DNA from: Treponema sp.
Lineage (GTDB): Bacteria; Spirochaetota; Spirochaetia; Treponematales; Treponemataceae
Length of the DNA: 64,000 nucleotides
Reading direction: 5' to 3'
Assembly: GCA_016286365.1 (NCBI GenBank)
Contig: JAEESN010000002.1
Span: 186,001 to 250,000 of the forward strand
Below are positions 51,636 through 61,100 of the stretch, in pieces. Under the pieces are notes generated by a model that saw nothing but the letters and a program-made list of their open reading frames with translations, was not told the DNA's origin and did no database searches. The stretch's first letter is position 1. Each line of letters opens with the position of its first letter. A program made the translations under genes and the position numbers.

Positions 51636-52481
51636 ATGAGAAACATTTTTATGAACATTTCGAAAGACAAAAAATACGCCATTCTCTTTATTCTTTTTTT
51701 CTCACTGGCATGTTTAAAACTCTGTGCTTCTCCAAAAAAGATGACTCCGGAAGAAGCAAGAGACGCGAGGGAGAAAATCATAGAAGAATCAAAGGAACAT
51801 GTTGGAAAACCTTATGCTTATGCTAAAGCAGGACCATCATCTTTTGACTGCTCGGGTTTTGTTTATTATGTTTTCCGCGAGACTGTGAAGATTCAGCTTC
51901 CAAGAACTGCAGATGGAATTTATAAATACTGTACACCGATAAAAGATGCGGAGCTCGAAGCAGGTGACCTTGTATTCTTTGAAACAACTTCGAGTAAGAG
52001 GATTTCGCATGTAGGAATTTATCTTGGAAACGGGGATTTTATTTCTGCAATAAGCGACGGTGGAAATACAGGAGTTCAGATCCGCACTCTTTTAAACGGA
52101 TACTGGAAAAATGCATATTATGGGGCTGCAAGGCTAATCCCTTCGGGAATAATCGAATCGGACAAAGCTAAATCCGGCAAAGATAATTCTGGCGGTAATG
52201 ATGGTTCAACAGAAGAAAGACGAGTAGAGCCAAGGAGTGCAGATGATGAGCCGGCAGGCAGCGTTGATGAGCAGGCGAAAAATTCTTCTAAAAAAGGAAA
52301 TAAAACCGTAACGGTTGAGCCTGCCGGAAAAGACGGAAAAGCTGCCAAAGATAAGGGTGTAAAAACCGTTGAACCTTCCAGAAGGGTTGAATCAGCTAAG
52401 ACTGTAAAAAAGCGAAGTTACTGTTCCGATTTTGTTCTTGACGGGTGTACCTGCAACGGCTGCTGTTCTTCGTTACTTTAG
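51636..52481 (+). CDS. NlpC/P60-family exported peptidase with Cys-rich tail
   Basis: A 281-residue exported protein. A signal peptide (~10-32) precedes an NlpC/P60 domain with FDCSGFVYYVF (nucleophile C72) and ISHVGIYLG (H125). The third catalytic residue, usually His in the F-I-H-A position, is Ser here (S137 in FISAISDGG), so activity may be altered. A low-complexity linker rich in Ser, Glu, Lys and Asp (~172-258) leads to a short Cys-rich end, CSDFVLDGCTCNGCCSSLL. NlpC domains usually cleave peptidoglycan stem peptides. Start is the leaderless ATG. Confidence 0.85.
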   Translation: MRNIFMNISKDKKYAILFILFFSLACLKLCASPKKMTPEEARDAREKIIEESKEHVGKPYAYAKAGPSSFDCSGFVYYVFRETVKIQLPRTADGIYKYCTPIKDAELEAGDLVFFETTSSKRISHVGIYLGNGDFISAISDGGNTGVQIRTLLNGYWKNAYYGAARLIPSGIIESDKAKSGKDNSGGNDGSTEERRVEPRSADDEPAGSVDEQAKNSSKKGNKTVTVEPAGKDGKAAKDKGVKTVEPSRRVESAKTVKKRSYCSDFVLDGCTCNGCCSSLL

Positions 52482-52501
52482 GTTGTCTTAACGGTTTAAG
52501 T

Positions 52502-52542
52502 GTTATATAACTGATTAGCAAAAATAATCATCACGGATTATT
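52502..52542 (+). promoter_or_regulatory. Palindrome and hairpin upstream of the lipoprotein gene
   Basis: A perfect palindrome GTTATATAAC (52502-52511) and a 7-bp hairpin AATAATC/GATTATT (52523-52542) lie in the 90-bp gap before the lipoprotein gene. There is no T-run, so a terminator is unlikely; an operator or promoter element is possible. Confidence 0.3.
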
Positions 52543-52571
52543 ATGCTTAAGATTACTGCGAGGTTTTGACT

Positions 52572-53204
52572 ATGAAAAAACTGATGATTTTATTATCGCT
52601 TGCGGCTTGCTTTTTCTTTTTGAACAGCTGCACTTCGGAAATATCACTTACACTGAATAAAAATGGTTCTGTAAGCGTGGGATATTATGGCGCTGCCGGA
52701 AAAGGATTTATGGGACTTTTAAAAAATTCTGCCGGTGCAAAAAACGACGACGTAATGTTCGATGCAAAAGCCATAACAAAAGAACTTGAAAAGAGCGGAT
52801 TTAAGGATGTAAATGTCATCTGTAAAAATAAAAACGATATTTCGGTTCAGATGACAGATACACAGAAAAAATCAGAATATTTTACTTCAGGACTTGTAAA
52901 GGTTACTAACAATAAATTAAAAATCACCTTATCTCCTGCGGGCTTAAAAAAATTCTATGAATCAACTGATTCGCAGACAGCCGCTTATCTTGATATGCTT
53001 TTATCCCCGGTTTTTAATGATGATTCAATGACAGAAACAGAATACCTTGATCTTGTTTCATCGTTCTACGGAAAAGAAGTTTCGGACGAAATCAAAAACA
53101 CAGAGATTCTTTTAACAATCACAAATCCGGACGGAAAGAAATCAAAACACACCGTCAAAATGATAAAATTATTAACACTTAATGAATCTTTGCAATTAGA
53201 ATAG
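52572..53204 (+). CDS. Putative lipoprotein, unknown function
   Basis: A 210-residue lipoprotein with lipobox LNSC (lipidated C20). The mature part has strong beta-strand propensity (ISLTLNKNGSVSVGYYG) and ends with charged residues; I do not recognise a family. The ATG at 52572 is preferred over a TTG at 52566, with GAGG 8 nt upstream. It stands between the NlpC gene and the GH9 gene on the same strand, with a possible separate promoter for GH9. Confidence 0.75.
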   Translation: MKKLMILLSLAACFFFLNSCTSEISLTLNKNGSVSVGYYGAAGKGFMGLLKNSAGAKNDDVMFDAKAITKELEKSGFKDVNVICKNKNDISVQMTDTQKKSEYFTSGLVKVTNNKLKITLSPAGLKKFYESTDSQTAAYLDMLLSPVFNDDSMTETEYLDLVSSFYGKEVSDEIKNTEILLTITNPDGKKSKHTVKMIKLLTLNESLQLE

Positions 53205-53235
53205 ATATTTATTCAATTGTAGGGGATTTATCTGA

Positions 53236-53249
53236 TATATAGTTTGATT
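53236..53249 (+). promoter_or_regulatory. -10-like box abutting the GH9 start
   Basis: TATAGT (53238-53243), or TATATA with an upstream TG two bases earlier, precedes the ATG at 53250 by 6-8 nt. No ribosome binding site is seen. The in-frame TTG at 53244 is rejected as a start. Confidence 0.35.
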
Positions 53250-54800
53250 ATGAAAAACTCAATTTTTGTAAATCAGACAGGATACCTCTTAAACAGACAG
53301 AAATTAGCTTTTATTGATGCCGGAAAAAATGACTCAAACAACTTTTCCCTCTGTACCGAAGGAGGAAAGGTTGTTTTTTCATCTGATTTAAGTGAGCCCG
53401 TAAAGGATACAGTTTCGGGACAGACAATAAGAGCCGCTGATTTTTCTTCATTTACAAAAAAAGGAAGTTATTATATATCGGCCGGAGAAGACAAAAGTTT
53501 TGTTTTCCAGATTGGCGATAAGGTTTACGATGAGTTTTTAAAAAGCATATTAACATATTTTACATATTCAAGATGCGGGCAGGAAGTAAAGGCCGGAAAG
53601 TGGAGCCATCCTGCGTGTCATACAAAAACAGCAGAAATCTACGGAAGCACAGAAAAAAAGCAGGTTCTTGGTGGCTGGCACGATGCCGGGGATTACGGAC
53701 GTTATGTTGTTGCCGGAACCAAAGCAGTGATGGATCTTCTTTTAGCTTACGACTGCATTAAAGATTTTTACAAAGGCTTTGATATTCTTGAGGAAGTCCG
53801 TTTTGAGCTTGAATGGCTTTTGCAGATGCAGAGGGAAGACGGAGCTGTATATCATAAAATCTCGTGTTACAATTTCTGTCGCTTTATTTCTCCCGAAAAA
53901 GAAAAGGATGCAATCGTTCTTTCTCCGGTTTCTACTGCGGCCACAGCTGATTTTGCAGGCTGTCTTTCTTTTGCATACAGGTTTTTCCGCGAAAAAGATG
54001 CAGACTTTGCACACAAGCTCCTTGATGCAGCAGTAAAAGCCCAGAAATATCTGGACAAGCACAGCGATGAGTTTTATAAAAATCCACCGGAAATAACTAC
54101 AGGCGGATACGGAGATCACAACGTAAAGGACGAAAGATATTTTGCATTGTGCGGTCTTTATTCTGCTACCGGGGAACAGAAATATCTTAAGGATGCATTA
54201 AAGCTCAGAAAGAAAAAGCTTATGGAATCATATTTCTGGGGCTGCGTTACTTCTTACGGAACAGAAATCCTTCTTCGCTATACAGACTTGGGCGGAAAAG
54301 AAAAATACAGAAAGGACCTGGAAAAAGCAATCATTCAGAGGGCAGATAAAATTTATGAGCTTACAGAAGCTTCTTCTTACAAAACAGCCCTCACAAAGGT
54401 TCACTGGGGAAGCAACGGCTTTGTCTGCGACGAAGCACACCTCCTTTTACTTGCATATAAACTTTCTGGAAAAGAAAAATATTACAATGCCGGCTTAAAT
54501 CAGATAAATTATGTTCTTGGATGTAATCCTTTTAATTTAAGTTATGTTACAAAAACAGGTTCTTCAAGTGTAAAAAGACCTCATCACAGGCCATCCGGGG
54601 CAGTAAAAGAAGTAATGCCGGGAATGCTTGCCGGTGGACCTTCGGAAGGATTACAGGACGAGGTTGCAAAACAAAAGCTTTCGGGTAAATCACCGCTTTT
54701 ATGTTATATAGATGATGAATGCAGCTTCAGCACAAACGAGGTAGCAATTTACTGGAACTCTGCCTTAGTCTGTGTCTTAGCTATGGTTATGGCTTATTAA
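53250..54800 (+). CDS. Glycoside hydrolase family 9 enzyme (cellulase/cellodextrinase-like)
   Basis: A 516-residue GH9 enzyme: an N-terminal Ig-like domain (~1-90) with FVNQTGYLLNRQKLAF precedes the (alpha/alpha)6 barrel. Catalytic base region GGWHDAGDYGRYV (D145, D148), RPHHRPSGA and the acid region FSTNEVAIYWNSAL (E497) are all present. There is no signal peptide, so it should work in the cytoplasm on imported cello-oligosaccharides or related glucosides, unlike secreted cellulases. No sugar transporter is next to it. Substrate is inferred from the family. Confidence 0.92.
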   Translation: MKNSIFVNQTGYLLNRQKLAFIDAGKNDSNNFSLCTEGGKVVFSSDLSEPVKDTVSGQTIRAADFSSFTKKGSYYISAGEDKSFVFQIGDKVYDEFLKSILTYFTYSRCGQEVKAGKWSHPACHTKTAEIYGSTEKKQVLGGWHDAGDYGRYVVAGTKAVMDLLLAYDCIKDFYKGFDILEEVRFELEWLLQMQREDGAVYHKISCYNFCRFISPEKEKDAIVLSPVSTAATADFAGCLSFAYRFFREKDADFAHKLLDAAVKAQKYLDKHSDEFYKNPPEITTGGYGDHNVKDERYFALCGLYSATGEQKYLKDALKLRKKKLMESYFWGCVTSYGTEILLRYTDLGGKEKYRKDLEKAIIQRADKIYELTEASSYKTALTKVHWGSNGFVCDEAHLLLLAYKLSGKEKYYNAGLNQINYVLGCNPFNLSYVTKTGSSSVKRPHHRPSGAVKEVMPGMLAGGPSEGLQDEVAKQKLSGKSPLLCYIDDECSFSTNEVAIYWNSALVCVLAMVMAY

Positions 54801-54839
54801 AACGCGACGAGGTTTTATTCACCAAAAGGCGTATCAGAA

Positions 54840-55559
54840 TTAAGCAAATTCAATCTGAGTTTTTAATTCACCCTTATCGTTAAAGATGTTTACAAGATGT
54901 TTTCCGTCTGCAAAAGCATATTTAGCGATGATTTTTTCTCCGGGGAAAATTGCCATTTTGTAAGTGATGTGGATGTGTTTAAAATCCCTCTTGTTGTAAA
55001 CTTCTTCGGGAAGAACTTCCATTGCATAGTTGATGTAGTTCAGATTGTGAACGTGACCATTGTAATCAATATCTGTTCTTCTAAGCTGGATTTCTTTTTC
55101 TATGGAATAAGCTTCTGGCATTGCGATTCGAGGAAGTTTTGTTTCTGCAAATACAAGTTTATCTTCCGGTTCATACTGCGAAATAAGTGAATCATCAATT
55201 CTTAACGGGCGTCCTGAATTTATGTCGAGGATAACCCATCTTGATGTAGCTTTTCCGAATATTTTTCCGTTTGAATAAAGTTCATAATCCCTTCCGACAA
55301 TAAAAGTCTGGCTCAATTTTTCCGACCAGGTGATTACTTTTACATCATCTTTTTCTTTTGGATAAGATTCGAACTCTGCATACCAGTCTGTAAGAACCCA
55401 TGCGCGGCCATTGTTTGTGCTCTGGATTACGTTGTCGTTTGCCTTATCTGAATGCTGGCTTCCTGCGTTTTCGAGCATTTTAAAAAGTGAATATAATTCG
55501 TACTGACCTTTTCCGTCTAAATCTTCGAGTGTCGGAGTGTATTTTAATTCAACAAACAT
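54840..55559 (-). CDS. Acyl-ACP thioesterase (FatA/FatB-like)
   Basis: A 239-residue double hot-dog-fold thioesterase. The motif LRRTDIDYNGHVHNLNYINYA (split ~167-187) carries the catalytic Asn/His of the family, and the first half contains WVLTDWYAEFESYP. It releases free fatty acids from acyl-ACP, a common trait of bacteria that need particular chain lengths. AAGGAAGG precedes the ATG. It converges on the GH9 gene with a 39-bp gap that holds only a weak TAAAAC/GTTTTA hairpin. Confidence 0.9.
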   Translation of the reverse strand: MFVELKYTPTLEDLDGKGQYELYSLFKMLENAGSQHSDKANDNVIQSTNNGRAWVLTDWYAEFESYPKEKDDVKVITWSEKLSQTFIVGRDYELYSNGKIFGKATSRWVILDINSGRPLRIDDSLISQYEPEDKLVFAETKLPRIAMPEAYSIEKEIQLRRTDIDYNGHVHNLNYINYAMEVLPEEVYNKRDFKHIHITYKMAIFPGEKIIAKYAFADGKHLVNIFNDKGELKTQIEFA

Positions 55560-55610
55560 TTTTCCTTCCTTATAATCTGTTACCTATGTTTATTATTTTT
55601 TTTATTATTG

Positions 55611-55616
55611 TATAAT
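55611..55616 (+). promoter_or_regulatory. Possible -10 box of the ABC exporter operon
   Basis: A perfect TATAAT lies in the ATTATT-GTAT-AATAAT dyad in the middle of the 129-bp divergent gap. A ~65-base leader with near-repeats of ATTCATC follows before GGAG and the ATG at 55689. No clear -35 is seen. Confidence 0.4.
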
Positions 55617-55688
55617 AATGATTAATAAATGATGTTTCAATGATTCATCGGATTATTCATCATCTAAAAAAAATTTTACGGAGTTCTT

Positions 55689-56441
55689 ATGTTCGAAATC
55701 AAAAACGTATCAAAAACTTACACAGGAAAAAAGAAAGACAACAAAACAGTAAAAGCTGTAAATAATCTTTCGCTTACAGTCAACAATGGAGAAATTTTCG
55801 GATTTCTTGGACCAAACGGAGCCGGAAAGACAACTTCCATCAGAATGCTTACAGGTATTCTTGAACCGGATGAAGGCGAACTTTTGCTTGATGGAATCTC
55901 TATAAGAAAAGAACCACTTCTTGCAAAAAGACAGTTCTCTTTTGTACCCGATAATCCTGAAACTTTTTCACGCTTAAAAGCAATTGAATATCTTACATTT
56001 ATCTGTGATGTTTATAAAATATCTGATGAAGACAGGGTTGAACGCATAGAAAAATATTGCGAACGCTTTGGATTAAAGAGCGTTTTAAATAATAAGATTT
56101 CTTCTTATAGTCACGGTATGAAGCAGAAGCTCTTCCTTGTTGCTAGCCTTATTACAGACCCACAGAACTGGATTCTGGATGAACCTATGGTTGGACTTGA
56201 TCCGGAAGCAGCTTTTATTGCAAAAGAAATCATGAAGGAAAGAGCACAGAGCGGAAAAACTGTATTCTTTTCTACACACGTTATGGAAGTTGCAGAAAAA
56301 CTTTGCGACAGAATCGGAATCATTAAAAAAGGTGAACTCGTATTTACCGGAACCATCGAAGAATTAAAGAAACAGCATGGTTCTTCCGGGGCTTCTCTTG
56401 AAGATATCTTCCTTAAGCTTGTTCAGAATTCGGGAGAGTAA
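55689..56441 (+). CDS. ABC exporter ATP-binding protein
   Basis: A 250-residue ATPase with Walker A GPNGAGKT (41-48), a signature of the form YSHGMKQK, Walker B NWILDEP followed by VGLDPEA, and H-loop STHV. This set is typical of exporter ATPases of the antibiotic/lipid exporter type. GGAG precedes the ATG. Its stop overlaps the permease start as TAATG, so the two are made together. Substrate is unknown. Confidence 0.92.
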   Translation: MFEIKNVSKTYTGKKKDNKTVKAVNNLSLTVNNGEIFGFLGPNGAGKTTSIRMLTGILEPDEGELLLDGISIRKEPLLAKRQFSFVPDNPETFSRLKAIEYLTFICDVYKISDEDRVERIEKYCERFGLKSVLNNKISSYSHGMKQKLFLVASLITDPQNWILDEPMVGLDPEAAFIAKEIMKERAQSGKTVFFSTHVMEVAEKLCDRIGIIKKGELVFTGTIEELKKQHGSSGASLEDIFLKLVQNSGE

Positions 56442-58153
56442 TGATGATCTGGAAATTATTTAAACTTTTAAGTGCCAATCTTTATAATTTTGGCGTTGTA
56501 AAAGAGGGATTTAAAAAAGGTCCAAAGGGAATTGCAAAGAGTATAGGAATCATACTGCTTGTAATCCTTGTTCTTGTTGAATTCTTCTTCCTTTTTGGAA
56601 CCATGGTAATAGGAATTTATACAAATCTTAAGGCAGCAGGCTCTCAGGAATACACACCAGTAGTCGTAATGCTCATGGCTTTGATAATCTCATTCTTCTT
56701 TGGATTTTTATCTACTTCGGTTTCTTATTATACAGGCTCTGGAGAAGAACAGCTTATGGCACTTCCTCTTACACCACGTCAGATTTTGAGTGCAAAGTTT
56801 CTTCTTTCTGTTTTATCTGAACTTCCGTTCGGTTCCTGTCTTATCTGTATAGGAACCTGTGTTTACGGATACATGGAAGGCTTACTTACAAATCCGGGTA
56901 TTTATGTTGGAATGATTGTTACTTCGATTATCAGCTGTATGGTAATCATTGCGCTTATTTATCTGATTTTTGTTCTTCTTCTTACAATTTGTCCGGCGCT
57001 CAGAAAAAAGAGTGTATTACAGGGGATTGCGACAGTATTTCTTCTTGTAATTGCAATGGCTTTTGGTTTTATAAACGGTGCTTCTACAAACGACATTGGT
57101 GCAAAATTGAATCAGTCTATTGCGGGCTCTCCACTCATAGACGCAGGCTCTTTCCCGATTATTAAATTCTTTGCTTCTTCGCTCACCGGAAACTGGCTGT
57201 CTATTTTGAGTCTTCTTGCAATAGGTGCTGTACTTCTTTTTGGATTCATGCCTCTTTTAGGAAAGCTTTATTTAAGGACTTTAAACGGATTCAGCGATAT
57301 AAAATCAAAGAAGATTAATAACGCACAGGCAGAAAAATTGATTCACGAGGATGCAAAAAGAAATTCTGTATTTAAAGCTCTTTATTTAAGAGATATAAAA
57401 ACAGTTTTCCGCGAGCCGGTTTTCTTTTCGAACGGGCCTCTTTCTGTATTTTTAATACCGTTAATCTTTGTTGTTACTATTGTTGCTACAACATCCATGA
57501 GCGACAAGACTCTTTTTTCGGGGCTTTTACAAATCGGTACTTATTTACAGAATCTTGATCAGGCAACACTGATGACAATCATTTATTGTACGGCAATCGG
57601 TGCAGCAGCATTTTCGAGTTTTATGGCTTCTATGAGTAATATTGCAGCTACATCATTTTCGCGCGAAGGAAAAGCTATCCACGATATTCAGGCAATGCCG
57701 ATTGAACCACAGACTTTTGTCCTTGTAAAAATCTGGCATTCTATGACATATACTCTGATTTCAAACATCATCACAACGCTTATAATTGTTGTTGCATCAG
57801 TATTTTTACAGCTTGATTTCTTTATTTCGGAAATCGGGATGATTATTGTTCTTCAGTTTGTTTTATCGTTCTTCCTTTCGTTACTGCTTGTGAGCATAGA
57901 TATGTTCTTCGATACGATTAATCCAAAGCTTAACTGGGAAAATCCTATGGCCGCAATAAAACAGAATTTAAATGCGTTTTTCTCCATGTTCACAAATATG
58001 ATTCTGATTGCGCTTTTAAGTTTACTCTTTTTTATTGTTCTTCCAAAAAACATTCTGGGATTTATTATTGCTGCTGCAGTTTTAATCATTCTTTCGGTTC
58101 CACTTGCTGCCCTTTATTTTAAGTTTGCAGTAAAGAAATTCCCAAAGATGTAA
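56441..58153 (+). CDS. ABC exporter permease
   Basis: A 570-residue polytopic membrane protein with around 12 predicted membrane segments in two groups separated by a cytoplasmic stretch (KSKKINNAQAEKLIHEDAKRN split near ~285-310). It resembles large bacterial ABC exporter permeases of the YtrF/Ywb-like type but carries no diagnostic motif I can name. An ATGATG start overlaps the ATPase stop. The metallopeptidase gene follows after 14 bp, so this exporter might handle the same pathway, although that is only inferred. Confidence 0.8.
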   Translation: MMIWKLFKLLSANLYNFGVVKEGFKKGPKGIAKSIGIILLVILVLVEFFFLFGTMVIGIYTNLKAAGSQEYTPVVVMLMALIISFFFGFLSTSVSYYTGSGEEQLMALPLTPRQILSAKFLLSVLSELPFGSCLICIGTCVYGYMEGLLTNPGIYVGMIVTSIISCMVIIALIYLIFVLLLTICPALRKKSVLQGIATVFLLVIAMAFGFINGASTNDIGAKLNQSIAGSPLIDAGSFPIIKFFASSLTGNWLSILSLLAIGAVLLFGFMPLLGKLYLRTLNGFSDIKSKKINNAQAEKLIHEDAKRNSVFKALYLRDIKTVFREPVFFSNGPLSVFLIPLIFVVTIVATTSMSDKTLFSGLLQIGTYLQNLDQATLMTIIYCTAIGAAAFSSFMASMSNIAATSFSREGKAIHDIQAMPIEPQTFVLVKIWHSMTYTLISNIITTLIIVVASVFLQLDFFISEIGMIIVLQFVLSFFLSLLLVSIDMFFDTINPKLNWENPMAAIKQNLNAFFSMFTNMILIALLSLLFFIVLPKNILGFIIAAAVLIILSVPLAALYFKFAVKKFPKM

Positions 58154-58167
58154 TTTAAGAGGATGAT

Positions 58168-61100
58168 ATGAAAAAGCCGTATGTAAAATCTTTTGCTGTT
58201 CTTTTAGTTTTTCTGCTTTGTTCAAAAGCTTTTGCATACGGTGGAGTTTTATCGGACCAGAAAGAGCTTAAAGTAAATGTGACAGACTGGTTCGATATCA
58301 TCTATCCGCCTGAGTGCGAAAAATCAGCAGAAATTTTAACCCAAAACGCAGACAGGATTTATGCAGAAATAACGGCAGAATACGGCCTTGTTCCTTCGTT
58401 CAGGCTTCCCGTTGTTTTAACTCCCGACTGCGAAGTTTTTAATGCCTATCATGCAAATTATCCATATAACAGGATTGTCATCTACGACACGCTCAGCATA
58501 GAAGAACTTGATGTTAATACAGAGGGAATTCTATCTGTTTTTACCCACGAATTAACTCACGCCGTGACTTTTAATATAACCTCGAAATTCATGCTTAAGG
58601 TCCAGAAGATTTTTGGTGATGCTTATTCGCTTTCTTTCTGGCTTACATCCCGGGGAATGGGCGAAGGTGCTGCGGTAGCAATGGAAAGTCTTAAGGGAGA
58701 AGGAAGACTCAACAGCGAATATGTTACCTTTATGGTAAAGCAGGCTAAGCTCGAAGAAGTTTTTCCTGATTATTATGATATTCAGTGTTCCGAAGATGTT
58801 TACCCGTACGAAGATATTTATTTTTTTAACGGAATGTTCAACGCGTGGCTTCAGAAAAAATACGGGATGGAAAAATATTCAAAGCTCTGGTATTCGTGTA
58901 TAAACATGCAGGCTATGGATTTTGCAGGCGCTTTTGAAGATGTCTACGGAACTACAATTTTTGATGAATGGGATGATTTTAAAAATCAGATACAAGTTCC
59001 TTCAGGCGTTGCTTCTTCTCCGCTTAAGGATGGAACTTCCAGAGACTTTTTTGTTCGTGAGGCGGCTGACTGGTCAATCCAGAATGATTCTGGAAGATAT
59101 TATGATTCACTTGTTTACGGGAAAAAAGGAATTGCATATGTAGACAGGGAAAGCCGCGCAGTATTTTTTGTTTCTAACGAAAAGCTTGGAAAAGCCCTGA
59201 GCGGTGAATTAAAAGAAATAAAACCCGAAAAACTTTTTACGCTCAGTAATATTCAGAAAATAAGATTTTCTGTAGACGGAAATTTTATTATAGCTGATTA
59301 TGTAAATATAAATGGAAAGAATTATTCTAAGGCAGAAAAAATCTACAGTCTTTTTTCCGGAAGTATGTACAGTGCTAAAACAAAGAGTGCTCAGGACGGA
59401 ATCTTAATAGAAGAAAACGGAAAAACATATTTTGTATATAAAACCTTTACTTCGCAGTATAACAGTATAAAAATCGAAGAAGTAGAGCTTTCAAAAGACA
59501 AAAAAAAGATTGTAAGAATAGGGGGGAAGGCTGGAGTTGCAACTGGCGATGCAAATACCGATGGTAGTACAATTGTGACCGGCGCAGGTAATTCTATCGA
59601 TGGCAGTGCAGGTACAATCCGCTTCCCATACGACGTCAATCCATACGCCCTGACCCCGCTTTCCAACGGCAGATTCGCCTTTATCGTAAAAGACGGCCTT
59701 AGTTTCGCAGTCTGCGTTTCCGATACAACCGGAAAAATCATAAAAACCTTCTCGCAGCCTGCCCCAGACTTTATCCCGCGTTATCTTTCTTCCGACGAAA
59801 ACCCGGATATCATAAATTTCACATGGACAAAAAATAACACTTTCCCTCGTTACGGAAACCTGAATATAAAAACAGGGGAATGCAGGCTTCAGACAAAAGA
59901 TATTTCCGGCGGAGTTTATAATCCTGTCCGCGTAAGTGGAAAGCTTATTTATATCGGAAACTTTTTTACCCAGCCGCGACTTCTTGTAATGGAAAAAGAA
60001 GGTGAGTTTCAGAAGATTAAATTGAGCGAAGGCAGCGTGAGAACCGGCGTGGGAGCGGGAGCCGTGGCGGGCGTAAATAGCAATGAGAGTACGGGTAGCC
60101 AAGCCGCAGCACGCAGCAATACATCGCGTGGAAGCAATGAGCGTACGGGTAGCACAAACGCCCCGACCAGCAATTCTACTCACCCCTATAACCCCTTTGA
60201 TTATTACAGGCGTGGTGTTTTAATCCCGTTTTCTACAATTACTTCTGTTTCGCATTCAAAGGATTCTACAGCCTCTGCAACACTTCCTGTGGGACTTTCA
60301 TACACTTCTTCGAACCCGTGGGGCGACAAAGAGTTTACAGGCACATTTGCATATGGACCTCAGACTAATTCAATCGGACTGGACCTTCGTCTTACAGGCG
60401 GAAGCGACACAGGTGTTTTTAAATACGCAATCGGAACATTTTTTGAATTCGATCAGAACGGCTTTAAACAGACTTATGCGGATTTAGATTTATCTTCTTT
60501 ATTCAGAGTGGGAAATCATTCTTCGTTAGGATTTGGTTTAATTTCTAACGTCTGGACGGGCCATTCAAATTACTCAGTTCCAGGAAACAGTTTTTTTGGG
60601 ACACTTGGTACAGACGGCACACAGATAGATTTTTATGCTTCAGAAATTTTTTATCTTACATATAAAAGCATCATAAAAACGGGACCTGGACGAAATTCTT
60701 ATGCGGGATTCAGCCTGACTACGCTTTTAAAAAATGCAGATAATTTTAATCTAACCGGAGATGACTGGAGCAGGCGTTATACCGAGCTTGGATTTTTATC
60801 TTCCATATATTTACCAAATCTGATTCCGATTGAATGTAAACGCGGCCTCATATATAACCTTCCGTTAAGACTTGATTTTAATCTTTTTACGGACAGCACA
60901 AAAGTGAGCGACAATATCGTTTCTGATTTACTTTCGGGCTTTGAATATTTTTATGAACCTGTTTTCTCTTTAGCCGGAGTAAAGGCAGAACTGATGGTTT
61001 TTGGAGCCGATATTCAGCATGCAATCCCTGCAAAATCATTTTTGTGGATTTATCTTCACGATTTCCATGTTTCTTTCTTATATTCTGGTGGTTATGATTA

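Noticed and set aside
53680-53700. Sigma-54-type TGGCAC element
   Set aside because: Inside GH9 catalytic-motif coding sequence with no TTGC at the right spacing; same for a TGGCAC near 8688.
59491-60183. 230-residue open frame antisense to the metallopeptidase gene
   Set aside because: It lies opposite the higher-GC repetitive linker region, is Cys/Arg-rich with no family resemblance, and the sense frame is clearly coding.
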